Positions 1 to 7,413 of a stretch of 32,505 nucleotides of DNA are shown piece by piece (the stretch's first letter is position 1; each line of letters starts with the position of its first letter). This DNA is from an uncultured Ectothiorhodospiraceae bacterium (GTDB taxonomy: Bacteria; Pseudomonadota; Gammaproteobacteria; S012-40), in assembly GCA_945787715.1 (NCBI GenBank), contig CALZJE010000044.1, positions 1-32,505 on the forward strand, in the 5' to 3' direction. The notes below the pieces were generated by a model. It did not search any database. It worked only from the letters and a program-made list of their open reading frames with translations, and was not told the origin of the DNA. The translations under genes were made by a program, and so were the position numbers.

Positions 1-255
1 GCTATCGAAAAACAGATGTGGGATCAAAAGAAACTCTTCCCCAATCTGGATTTTTATAGTGCATCTACTTATAATTTTATGAATATTCCAGTCTCGCTAT
101 ACACGCCAATTTTTGTTTGTTCTCGAATTACCGGATGGGCATCTCATATTTTCGAGCAGAGATCAGATAATGCGCTTATTCGCCCAAGTGCAAATTATAA
201 CGGGCCAGAACTTCGTTCTTTTTTACCGATTGATCAACGTATTACTCAACGCTAG
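1..255 (+). CDS. prpC: 2-methylcitrate synthase, C-terminal fragment (cut by window edge)
   Basis: The frame is open from the first base and ends in TAG at 253-255, giving the last 84 residues of a citrate-synthase-family protein. The segment LDFYSAST carries the Asp that is catalytic in this family. The following TPIFVCSRITGWASHIFEQR and LIRPSANYNGPE are typical of the C-terminus of 2-methylcitrate synthase, which condenses propionyl-CoA with oxaloacetate. The prpD homologue starts 14 bases downstream, and this gene order supports PrpC over a housekeeping citrate synthase. The N-terminal part lies outside the window. Confidence 0.88.
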   Translation, partial: AIEKQMWDQKKLFPNLDFYSASTYNFMNIPVSLYTPIFVCSRITGWASHIFEQRSDNALIRPSANYNGPELRSFLPIDQRITQR

Positions 256-269
256 GATAAATAACAAAA

Positions 270-1647
270 ATGATAGATATTCGTTCTGCTGTTCGGCCCG
301 AATCAGATTCCATATTGGTTAAAATTGCCGACTATGTAGTAGATGCAGAAATCAAAAGCGAAGCGGCTATTCAAACGGCCAGACTTTGCTTGCTGGATTC
401 AATAGGGTGTGCGTTGATGGCGTTGAAATTTCCTGCTTGTCAGAAATTAATGGGACCAATTGTTCCTGGCGCAGAGATGGAAAATGGTGCGACAGTACCA
501 GGTACCAGATATCGACTTGATCCTGTGCAAGCTGCTTTTAATATTGGCACGATGATTCGCTGGTTGGACTATAATGATACATGGCTAGCTGCTGAGTGGG
601 GGCACCCTTCGGACAATTTTGGTGGTATTTTAGCGTTGGCTGATTATCTTAATACACAACGTCTTAAACATGATCAAAATCCAATTACCGTGTCAGAGGT
701 TCTAATATGGGCAATTAAGGCATATGAGATTCAGGGAGTTCTCGCCTTGGAGAATAGTTTTAATCGTGTTGGTTTGGATCATGTCATATTGGTGAGAATT
801 GCTACAGCAGCGGTAGCAACAGCTATGCTCGGTGGAAACAAGGAGCAAGTGACTAATGCGATTTCAAATGCTTGGATAGATGGTGGTGCCTTGAGAACAT
901 ATCGTCATGCGCCTAATACCGGCTCTCGAAAAAGCTGGGCAGCGGGAGACGCCACAAGTCGTGGTGTTCGATTAGCATTAATGGCTATGGCTGGTGAAAT
1001 GGGTTATCCCTCAGCGTTGAGTGCAAAGCAATGGGGATTTTATGATGTGCTGTTTAAAGGAAAAAGTATTTCACTTCCCCAAGAGTTTGGTTCCTATGTT
1101 ATGGAGAATATTCTTTTTAAAATTTCATTTCCCGCAGAATTTCACGCTCAGACTGCTGTTGAAGCCGCATTAACATTACACAAAACCATCAAAGATCGTA
1201 TCGATGATATTGATAAAATTGTTATCGACACTCAGGAAGCAGGCATACGTATTATCGATAAGACAGGCCCTTTGATTGCTTGCGAGTGATTATGAAGATG
1301 ATATTGCAAGGGACGCACGCATTGATCTTTTAAGAAGTAAAATGGTGGTTCAGGAAGATAAACATTACAGTGAAGAATACTTGGATTCAAATAAACGTTC
1401 AATCGCGAACGCTATTCAGATATTTTTTAATGATGGCACTGTGACAGATAAGATAGAAGTAAAGTACCCTGTTGGTCACAAGAAACGGCGGGCGGAAGCC
1501 ATACCAAAATTGATGGCTAAATTTCAATTCGCGGTTAAAGAAAGCTTGCCAGTACAACAGAAACAGAAAGTTGATGTCATAATAAAAGAGTTGGATAATA
1601 AAATGAGTATGTCTGTCGGAAGATTTATGCACGCGTTTTACTTATGA
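270..1647 (+). pseudogene. prpD: 2-methylcitrate dehydratase, disrupted by an internal deletion with frameshift
   Basis: Two overlapping frames together make one MmgE/PrpD-family protein. Residues 1-339 (270-1289) run from the N-terminus to IIDKTGPL and then stop at TGA 1287-1289. The rest continues in the +1 frame from about 1276, reading [24 protein letters not shown] and on to the normal C-terminus. In intact PrpD proteins about 20-25 residues (a conserved NPADRDHC-type stretch) lie between TGPL and the ASDYED segment; here they are missing. The total is about 460 residues against about 480 in the family. A deletion that is not a multiple of three explains both the shift and the missing block. 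The stop overlaps the yciA start by four bases (ATGA). As written, no full-length dehydratase can be made, although a sequencing or assembly error is not excluded. Confidence 0.8.
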
Positions 1648-2021
1648 TAATATTACCATCTACCTTACCTACAACTCGGTTACTCGCAATGCCGGAACAT
1701 ACCAATACAGCTGGCGGAATTTTTGGCGGTTGGATTATGTCGCAGATGGATATTGCGGGAAGTATTGTCGCTCATAAAGAAGCAAATGAAAGGATTGCAA
1801 CTGTAGCAGTTCAATCTATGCAATTCTATAAGCCTGTTTATGTCGGTGATGTAGTCAGTTGTTACGCTAAAATTGAAGAGACAGGTAATACTTCATTAAC
1901 AATTTCAATAATGCTTTATGCAGAAAGAGATCACGCAAGAGGTGAGTGTGTTAAGGCGGCTGAGTCTGTCATTACCTATGTGGCTGTGGATGATGAAATG
2001 TTACCAAGAAAACTAAATTAG
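1644..2021 (+). CDS. yciA: Acyl-CoA thioesterase, YciA type (hotdog fold)
   Basis: This 125-residue protein has the YciA/BFIT-like hotdog signature near its N-terminus: PEHTNTAGGIFGGWIMSQMD, with the conserved Asn, the Gly-Gly-Trp turn and the Asp at the end of the long helix. The family hydrolyses short- and medium-chain acyl-CoAs. The ATG overlaps the prpD stop codon (ATGA), so it is translationally linked to the methylcitrate genes. A role in relieving propionyl-CoA or methylmalonyl-CoA load is plausible from that context but is inference. The length matches the family (about 130 residues). Confidence 0.85.
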   Translation: MIILPSTLPTTRLLAMPEHTNTAGGIFGGWIMSQMDIAGSIVAHKEANERIATVAVQSMQFYKPVYVGDVVSCYAKIEETGNTSLTISIMLYAERDHARGECVKAAESVITYVAVDDEMLPRKLN

Positions 2022-2132
2022 TTGGTTAAAAAGAAGAGTAAATTGCTAAGTATCTATTTTAAGATGTCGTTGTTTTCACGCATTCTAAATCGAATGCATC
2101 ACTAAGCTAATAAATTAGATTTACTTAATAAA

Positions 2133-2321
2133 TTACAAATAAACTTGCCAGCCAAGAATATCGTCTTTTTTTAAATCAAGATCTTTAGCAGGACCCCACG
2201 ATATGGTGATATCGTCTATTTCATCATTGTCTTGCATACCAGCTTCTTCAGCGCGTTTTTTAAATTCACCCCAAGTGAGTTTTCCATCACGAGGCTCAAC
2301 TATTTTAATCACATTATTCAT
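2133..2321 (-). CDS. Small acidic protein of unknown function (62 aa)
   Basis: A 62-residue frame starts at ATG 2321 (minus strand), with a TAGG-type ribosome-binding site seven bases upstream. The composition looks like a real soluble protein: many Asp, Glu and Lys, three Trp (TWGEF, SWGPA, LGWQVYL), no Cys and no membrane segment. It stands alone, convergent with yciA. I do not recognise the family and assign no function. The start signal and the balanced composition favour a real gene. Confidence 0.45.
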   Translation of the reverse strand: MNNVIKIVEPRDGKLTWGEFKKRAEEAGMQDNDEIDDITISWGPAKDLDLKKDDILGWQVYL

Positions 2322-2527
2322 AACAGCCTACCAATTTGTTTGGGAATAGATAACAAAGAGCTATATTAACTAGTATTGCACGTGGAAAAAATTTATCAAA
2401 TGAAAAACGAAATAAAATCTAAAATTAATTTGATTCGATATTTGCTATGCAGTAAAAAATTAATTTTTCTAGATTTATAGGTGATGATTGTTAATTGGCA
2501 GTTATTTGAAATTGTCTATTAGCCAAT

Positions 2528-2746
2528 GTGAATATAATGTTTGGTTCTTTTAAAAATTATGAATTATTTTCGTTACAAAGAAGATGGCAAGTTGAATTTG
2601 AGTTGGCCTCAAGTAGAAATATTCTGGTTTCTATTTTGATGGATCATTCAGTCGGTTCCGAATTAATGGAATTAATGAAAGTTAAACGAAGATGCAAGGA
2701 TGAAAACTTAAAATATGTGCATGTAGATTCAGTAAAGATATTTTGA
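2528..2746 (+). CDS. Hypothetical small protein (72 aa)
   Basis: The frame opens with GTG at 2528, with an ATG three codons later at 2537, and ends at TGA 2744-2746. The product is basic and has a Met-rich central stretch (LMELMKVKRR). No good ribosome-binding site is visible and no family is recognised. It lies between the small gene at 2133-2321 and an inverted-repeat element at 2803-2953. It could be chance, or the end of a decayed gene. Confidence 0.25.
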   Translation: MNIMFGSFKNYELFSLQRRWQVEFELASSRNILVSILMDHSVGSELMELMKVKRRCKDENLKYVHVDSVKIF

Positions 2747-2802
2747 TTAATTGCTGCGCTGTTATCGACTTCAGAAATCATCCGCTAATACAATTCAAGC
2801 AA

Positions 2803-2953
2803 TTGTAACTACTCAGCGTATTATGCACAAATCGCATTTGGTACTATACATGTCTTCAAAACACGCTGTGAACCCATAACGGTTTCTACGACAGGTATAG
2901 CACCAAGCGCTCAATTCTAAGTTTTAAATTTAGAATACGCTGAGTAATTACAA
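2803..2953. mobile_element. MITE-like element with 20-bp terminal inverted repeats
   Basis: The left end TTGTAACTACTCAGCGTATT (2803-2822) and the right end AATACGCTGAGTAATTACAA (2934-2953) are inverted repeats matching at 19 of 20 positions. A second inner pair, 2840-2854 and 2890-2904, matches at 13 of 15, so the single strand can fold into a long two-part hairpin. The 9-bp direct repeat CAAGCAATT occurs at 2796-2804 and 2951-2959, at or overlapping the outer ends, as expected for a target-site duplication. No transposase frame is present. This looks like a small non-autonomous element. A structured RNA or an intergenic palindromic repeat is an alternative. Confidence 0.5.
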
Positions 2954-3098
2954 GCAATTTAATGAAATGCATGCTTTACCTCATATACAGGCACTAGGTA
3001 TTGAAAAAGGGATAGTGAGTGATGAGCGGGTTGCTGAAGTAGCAGTGTCCAAATATAGGGATATTCTGATTTGTTTTGGAGTAACAGTATTCGGAAAT

Positions 3099-3129
3099 AA
3101 AAAAGGGTTGCCGTCTGGAAACCCTTTTT
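3099..3129 (-). terminator. Rho-independent terminator of the first tRNA-Asn
   Basis: AAAAAGGGTT at 3100-3109 pairs with AACCCTTTTT at 3120-3129. Read on the minus strand, the stem ends in a U-run just past the tRNA 3' end at 3137. Confidence 0.75.
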
Positions 3130-3136
3130 CTGTGTA

Positions 3137-3212
3137 TGGCTCCCCGAACTGGACTCGAACCAGTGACCCAATGATTAACAGTCATTTGCTCTACCAACTG
3201 AGCTATCGGGGA
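3137..3212 (-). tRNA. tRNA-Asn (anticodon GTT), CCA encoded
   Basis: The reverse complement begins TCCCCGATAGCTCAGTTGG and ends TTCGGGGAGCCA. The acceptor stem TCCCCGA/TCGGGGA, the anticodon arm AATGA-CTGTTAA-TCATT with anticodon GTT, and the T-arm with TTCGAGT are all intact over 76 bases including CCA. It is identical over its full length to the copy at 3452-3527. Confidence 0.96.
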
Positions 3213-3228
3213 ATTAAGTTGTGCGCGT

Positions 3229-3257
3229 ATCTTACTGATCACGTTCTATCAGGTCAA
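3229..3257 (-). promoter_or_regulatory. Sigma-70-type promoter of the first tRNA-Asn
   Basis: On the minus strand, TTGACC (3257-3252) is followed after 17 bases by TAAGAT (3234-3229), 17 bases before the tRNA 5' end. The same arrangement occurs in front of the second copy. Confidence 0.75.
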
Positions 3258-3360
3258 TACTTTATCTAACCGTTTTAGATACTTATCTGTAGTACTAAGT
3301 ATCAGTATAACGGTTTATTTCCAAAAACTCTTCCATAGAAAATAATTGAGCCTATTATTA

Positions 3361-3412
3361 AACCTATGAATATAAACCTATGAATATAAACCTATGAATA
3401 TAAACCTATGAA
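3361..3412. repeat. 14-bp tandem repeat, about 3.7 copies
   Basis: The unit AACCTATGAATATA is repeated exactly at 3361-3374, 3375-3388 and 3389-3402, followed by a partial unit to 3412. It lies between the promoter of the first tRNA-Asn and the terminator of the second. There are no spacers, so it is not a CRISPR array. It is likely a slippage-prone microsatellite. Confidence 0.9.
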
Positions 3413-3415
3413 AGT

Positions 3416-3446
3416 AAAAAAGGGTTACCAATGGTAACCCTTTTTT
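3416..3446 (-). terminator. Rho-independent terminator of the second tRNA-Asn
   Basis: AAAAAAGGGTTACC (3416-3429) pairs perfectly with GGTAACCCTTTTTT (3433-3446) across a three-base loop. It lies five bases beyond the tRNA 3' end when read on the minus strand. Confidence 0.9.
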
Positions 3447-3451
3447 ATGTA

Positions 3452-3527
3452 TGGCTCCCCGAACTGGACTCGAACCAGTGACCCAATGATTAACAGTCAT
3501 TTGCTCTACCAACTGAGCTATCGGGGA
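3452..3527 (-). tRNA. tRNA-Asn (anticodon GTT), second copy, CCA encoded
   Basis: Seventy-six bases identical to the tRNA-Asn at 3137-3212, with the same acceptor stem, anticodon GTT and encoded CCA. The flanks differ outside the promoter and terminator cores, which argues against an assembly artefact. The two copies are separate transcription units in the same direction. Confidence 0.96.
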
Positions 3528-3542
3528 ATAAGTTGAGCGCGT

Positions 3543-3571
3543 ATATTACTGATGCGGCCTCGCTTGGTCAA
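3543..3571 (-). promoter_or_regulatory. Sigma-70-type promoter of the second tRNA-Asn
   Basis: On the minus strand, TTGACC (3571-3566), a 17-base spacer and TAATAT (3548-3543) form a near-consensus promoter 15 bases before the tRNA. A GC-rich stretch (ACGCGC) follows the -10 box, as often seen at stringently controlled stable-RNA promoters; stringent control is inference. Confidence 0.8.
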
Positions 3572-3652
3572 CAGTGTATTGCAAAAAGTATAACAAAAAA
3601 CTCTAATTATTTTAAATTCACATTCTTAGCGTTATTCATTCATGGAGCCTAC

Positions 3653-4840
3653 TTAAGAAGACAGGGCGTTATTTAACCGATCCAATGCTTCATTTAAGTT
3701 TTCTAATGAAGTTGCAAATGACAATCGTTGAAAACCGGGTGCGCCAAACGCAGAGCCGGGTACTAATGCAACACCTGCATGCTCCAATAAATAGGCAGCC
3801 ATCTCCACGTCATTGTTTACTCCCTCTGTTGCAGCAATTGCTTCAGAAAAATCAGGGAATAAATAAAAGGCACCTTGAGCTGGATTGCAGCTTACACCCG
3901 GCAATGCATTGAGTTTGGGGTGTACCACATCATGTCGTTCGTGAAATGCTTTGAGCATATTCGAAATACAAGCTTGGTCGCCGGTCAGTGCCGTAGCAGA
4001 AGCAGCTTGTGAAATAGATGCTGGATTTGACGTACTTTGCGACTGAATTGTTTTCATTGCTTTGATCAATGGTGCCGGGCCTGCGGCATAACCAATACGC
4101 CAGCCAGTCATGCTGTAGGCTTTGGATACACCGTTTAATATGATAGTTTGTTCATAAAGCTCTGGGGCAACTGAAAGAATATTGCAATAAGGTTTTGAAT
4201 TCCAGACAATGGCTTCATAAATATCATCTGAAACAACTAAAATGTTGGGGTGTTTTTTCAAAACTTCTGCAAGTTGCTTTAGTTCGTCTTCACTGTATAC
4301 CGCACCCGTTGGGTTGGATGGGCTGTTGAGAACTAGCATTCGTGTTTTGTCTGTGATGCTGTTTTCTAACTGTTCTGCCGTGATTTTAAATCCTTGTTTA
4401 GCTGATGCAGAAATAATAACTGGCGTACCATTAGCAAGCTCTACCATAGGAGGGTAGGAGACCCAATAAGGTGCTGGGATAATAACTTCATCACCGTCTT
4501 CAATGAGCGCCTGGCAAAGATTATAAAAGCTGTGCTTGCCACCGCAAGATACGAGGATTTGATCAGTAAAATAGTTTATTCCATTATCACGTTTAAACTT
4601 ATTAATAATGGCTTGTTTGAGTTCAGGTGTTCCATCAACAGCGGTATATTTGGTTAATCCTTGTTCTATTGCGTGGATTGCCGCGGTTTTGATGTGATCC
4701 GGTGTATCAAAATCTGGCTCGCCAGCGCCAAGACCTATGATATTTTTACCGGCTGCTTTTAGTTCGGCAGCGCGAGCGGTGACTGCCAGAGTAGGTGATG
4801 GCTTCAGATTTTTTGCTCGCTGAGAAAGCTTCAGTTTCAA
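3653..4840 (-). CDS. aspC: Aspartate aminotransferase, class I (PLP enzyme)
   Basis: A fold-type I aminotransferase of 395 residues, interconverting aspartate/2-oxoglutarate and oxaloacetate/glutamate in the cytoplasm. Visible motifs are GLGAGEPDFDTPDHIK near the start, YTAVDGTPELK, SPSNPTGAVYS, the cofactor lysine in SKAYSMTGWRIGYAAGP, and the substrate-binding Arg in FQRLSFATS at the C-terminus. The frame also allows an ATG at 4873 (406 aa), but that site has no ribosome-binding site and lies only about 15 bases after a likely -10 box TATGAT at 4893-4888. The TTG at 4840 has GAGGA a short distance upstream and gives the usual family start (KLKLSQRAKNLKPSPTLAV), so I chose it. It is divergent from uvrB, an arrangement common in gammaproteobacteria. 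Specificity for aspartate rather than other amino acids is from family resemblance only. Confidence 0.9.
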   Translation of the reverse strand: MKLKLSQRAKNLKPSPTLAVTARAAELKAAGKNIIGLGAGEPDFDTPDHIKTAAIHAIEQGLTKYTAVDGTPELKQAIINKFKRDNGINYFTDQILVSCGGKHSFYNLCQALIEDGDEVIIPAPYWVSYPPMVELANGTPVIISASAKQGFKITAEQLENSITDKTRMLVLNSPSNPTGAVYSEDELKQLAEVLKKHPNILVVSDDIYEAIVWNSKPYCNILSVAPELYEQTIILNGVSKAYSMTGWRIGYAAGPAPLIKAMKTIQSQSTSNPASISQAASATALTGDQACISNMLKAFHERHDVVHPKLNALPGVSCNPAQGAFYLFPDFSEAIAATEGVNNDVEMAAYLLEHAGVALVPGSAFGAPGFQRLSFATSLENLNEALDRLNNALSS

Positions 4841-5107
4841 ACGTACATCCTCACGTATTTTCTGATAATTCATTTTACAATGAGTGTATCATAGGAATTG
4901 AAATTCCACATCTACAGTTAATTGACATCAAGGTATGAACCTGAGCAATTAATAAATATTGTGTTTTCTTGCTTGTCCTTTGCTTTTACAAATGATTTTC
5001 TTCATTTGGCGGGACACACCAGTCCGGCGCTCAATCAGGAAATCAATTGTAAAATCAAATTACGGCGCGATAAACTCACACAACATAAATTATTCAGGTT
5101 AAGTTTA

Positions 5108-7114
5108 ATGGCAAGCAAAAAGTTTGAATTGGTAACCGACTATAAACCTTCAGGTGATCAGCCGACAGCAATCAAACAACTGGTGGAAGGTTTAGAGGCA
5201 GGAGAAGCAGGACTTACCCTTTTGGGGGTGACAGGTTCAGGTAAAACCTTTACCGCAGCTAACGTGATTCAAACATTACAACGGCCAGCCGTGTTTATGG
5301 CACCCAATAAAACATTGGCTGCACAGCTCTATGGGGAGATGAAAGATTTTTTTCCGCATAACTCTGTTGAGTATTTTGTCTCTTATTATGATTACTATCA
5401 GCCGGAAGCTTATGTTCCTGCATCGGACACCTTCATCGAAAAAGATTCATCGGTGAATGATCATATCGAGCAGATGCGTCTCTCTGCCACCAAGGCGTTA
5501 CTTCAGCGAGAGGATAGCATTATTATTGCGTCGGTATCGGCAATTTATGGTCTTGGTGATCCTCAATCCTATCTGAAAATGGTTTTACATCTAGATCGCG
5601 GCGATAAACTGGATCAAAGAGCATTATTGCGACGTTTAGCCGATCTTCAATATAAAAGAAATGATATAGAGTTACATCGTGGGACTTTTCGTGTTCGTGG
5701 TGATGTTGTCGATATTTATCCTGCCGAGTCTGATCGCGATGCTGTGCGAGTTGAATTGTTTGATGATGAGATTGATTCACTTTGTTATTTTGATCCGTTA
5801 ACCGGTGATATCACAAAGCGTGTACCTCGATTAACGATTTTCCCCTCAAGTCATTATGTGACTCCTAAAGAGACAATTCTCGGCGCTATTGATAATATTA
5901 AAAATGAGTTGCAAGAGCGCTTAAAACAGCTCTATGAGGTGAATAAACTGGTTGAAGTGCAGCGTATTGAACAACGTGTAAAGATGGATATCGAGATGAT
6001 GGTGGAGTTGGGATATTGTAATGGTATCGAAAATTACTCGCGCTATCTTTCTGGTCGAGGGCCAGGGGAAGCACCGCCAACATTGATGGAATATATTCCC
6101 AAAAATGCATTACTGTTTATTGATGAAAGTCATGTCACTGTTCCGCAAATAGGGGGTATGTATAAAGGGGATCGTTCACGAAAAGAGACGTTGGTGGAAT
6201 ACGGATTTCGCTTACCTTCTGCTTTGGATAACAGACCTTTGCGTTTTGAAGAGTTTGAAAAGCTTATGCCGCAGACGGTGTATATCTCTGCAACGCCTTC
6301 TCAATATGAGGCGGAACATTCCGGCGCTGTTATAGAGCAAGTTGTGCGCCCAACGGGGTTGATTGATCCTGAAATTACTATTCGCCCTGTTGGTATACAG
6401 GTTGATGACCTTATGTCAGAAATCAATAAAGTGATTAAAAATGATGAACGTGTGCTTGTCACTACGCTGACCAAGAAGATGGCAGAAAATTTAACAGAGT
6501 ATTACACCGAACATGGTATGCGGGTACGCTATCTTCATTCCGACATTGATACGGTAGAGCGAATGGAAATATTGCGAGACCTGCGACTTGGTGAATTTGA
6601 TGTATTGGTAGGGATCAACTTATTAAGAGAAGGGCTTGATCTGCCTGAAGTATCATTGATCGGAATATTGGATGCGGATAAGGAAGGATTTCTACGTTCA
6701 GAGCGCTCACTGATTCAGACAATAGGGCGGGCTGCTCGAAACATAAATGGCCGAGTCATTATGTACGCCGATAAAATCACCAATTCCATGCGAAAGGCGA
6801 TTGATGAAACTGATCGCCGTCGAGAAAAACAGGTAGATTATAATAAAAAACACGGCATTACGCCCAAGGGCGTTAAAAAAGCCATCAAAGATATTATGGA
6901 AGGGGCTTATGGGGGTGGCAAGCAAGCGGGTGCGTATGGAAAAGTGGCGGATATTGCTGCGGAGTACCTGGTGTTAACACCAACGCAAAAAGTGAAAAAA
7001 ATAAAACAGCTAGAGCACAAAATGTACGCATATGCGCAAAACATGGAGTTTGAAGAGGCGGCTAAACTGCGTGATGAGATTCGTCATTTGCAGGATGATG
7101 ATATTGGTATATAA
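5108..7114 (+). CDS. uvrB: UvrABC excision nuclease subunit B
   Basis: A 668-residue UvrB, the damage-verification helicase of nucleotide excision repair that loads UvrC. Walker A is GVTGSGKT at residues 40-47. The beta-hairpin follows as [12 protein letters not shown], Walker B is the FIDESH segment, and helicase motifs [11 protein letters not shown] and QTIGRAARN are present. The C-terminal UVR domain includes [17 protein letters not shown]. The ATG at 5108 gives the standard N-terminus ([19 protein letters not shown]) and length (E. coli about 673). The open frame reaches back to 4922, but that stretch does not resemble UvrB. I looked for a CTG-N10-CAG LexA box in 4874-5107 and did not find one, so SOS control is not supported here. 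Confidence 0.97.
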   Translation: MASKKFELVTDYKPSGDQPTAIKQLVEGLEAGEAGLTLLGVTGSGKTFTAANVIQTLQRPAVFMAPNKTLAAQLYGEMKDFFPHNSVEYFVSYYDYYQPEAYVPASDTFIEKDSSVNDHIEQMRLSATKALLQREDSIIIASVSAIYGLGDPQSYLKMVLHLDRGDKLDQRALLRRLADLQYKRNDIELHRGTFRVRGDVVDIYPAESDRDAVRVELFDDEIDSLCYFDPLTGDITKRVPRLTIFPSSHYVTPKETILGAIDNIKNELQERLKQLYEVNKLVEVQRIEQRVKMDIEMMVELGYCNGIENYSRYLSGRGPGEAPPTLMEYIPKNALLFIDESHVTVPQIGGMYKGDRSRKETLVEYGFRLPSALDNRPLRFEEFEKLMPQTVYISATPSQYEAEHSGAVIEQVVRPTGLIDPEITIRPVGIQVDDLMSEINKVIKNDERVLVTTLTKKMAENLTEYYTEHGMRVRYLHSDIDTVERMEILRDLRLGEFDVLVGINLLREGLDLPEVSLIGILDADKEGFLRSERSLIQTIGRAARNINGRVIMYADKITNSMRKAIDETDRRREKQVDYNKKHGITPKGVKKAIKDIMEGAYGGGKQAGAYGKVADIAAEYLVLTPTQKVKKIKQLEHKMYAYAQNMEFEEAAKLRDEIRHLQDDDIGI

Positions 7115-7198
7115 AGCTGAGCTGTCGATGTTTTCATCCAACCTCTTACTTTAAATAACGAATTGTGAAAATAAAAATTAAATTAGTTATTGCATGGC

Positions 7199-7226
7199 TT
7201 GATTAAATCAAATAGTGTGCTAAAGT
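7199..7226 (+). promoter_or_regulatory. Possible promoter of tRNA-Val
   Basis: TTGATT at 7199-7204 and TAAAGT at 7221-7226, spaced by 16 bases, lie 16 bases upstream of the tRNA. Both boxes are imperfect. Confidence 0.4.
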
Positions 7227-7242
7227 TCGCATCCTGATTTAC

Positions 7243-7319
7243 AGGCGCGTAGCTCAGTTGGTTAGAGCACCACCTTGACATGGTGGGGGTCGGATGTTCG
7301 AGTCATCTCGCGCCTACCA
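7243..7319 (+). tRNA. tRNA-Val (anticodon GAC), CCA encoded
   Basis: A 77-base cloverleaf with acceptor AGGCGCG/CGCGCCT and D-arm TAGCTCAGTTGGTTAGAGC. The anticodon arm is CCACC-TTGACAT-GGTGG with GAC at positions 34-36. The T-arm is GGATG-TTCGAGT-CATCT, followed by ACCA. The GAC anticodon reads GUC/GUU valine codons. Confidence 0.95.
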
Positions 7320-7324
7320 GTTTT

Positions 7325-7357
7325 AAAAAAGGCATCGTTTTTTGCGATGCCTTTTTT
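7325..7357 (+). terminator. Rho-independent terminator after tRNA-Val
   Basis: AAAAAAGGCATCG (7325-7337) pairs with CGATGCCTTTTTT (7345-7357). It separates tRNA-Val from thrS, so thrS needs its own promoter in the short gap 7358-7413. I could not pick one out there with confidence. Confidence 0.9.
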
Positions 7358-7413
7358 GTTTGTTTTTCACGTGGTCTTTGGTAGGGATCACCACTGTAGA
7401 TAAGGAACTTAAA

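Noticed and set aside
2967-3269. 100-codon plus-strand frame across the first tRNA-Asn
   Set aside because: It runs through a terminator, a tRNA and its promoter on the opposite strand.
4922-5107. In-frame extension upstream of uvrB and a possible LexA box
   Set aside because: The extra 62 residues do not resemble UvrB, and no CTG-N10-CAG motif is present, so I neither extended the gene nor claimed SOS control.
7342-7413. In-frame extension upstream of thrS
   Set aside because: It begins inside the tRNA-Val terminator, and the start at 7414 gives the conserved N-terminus with a ribosome-binding site.
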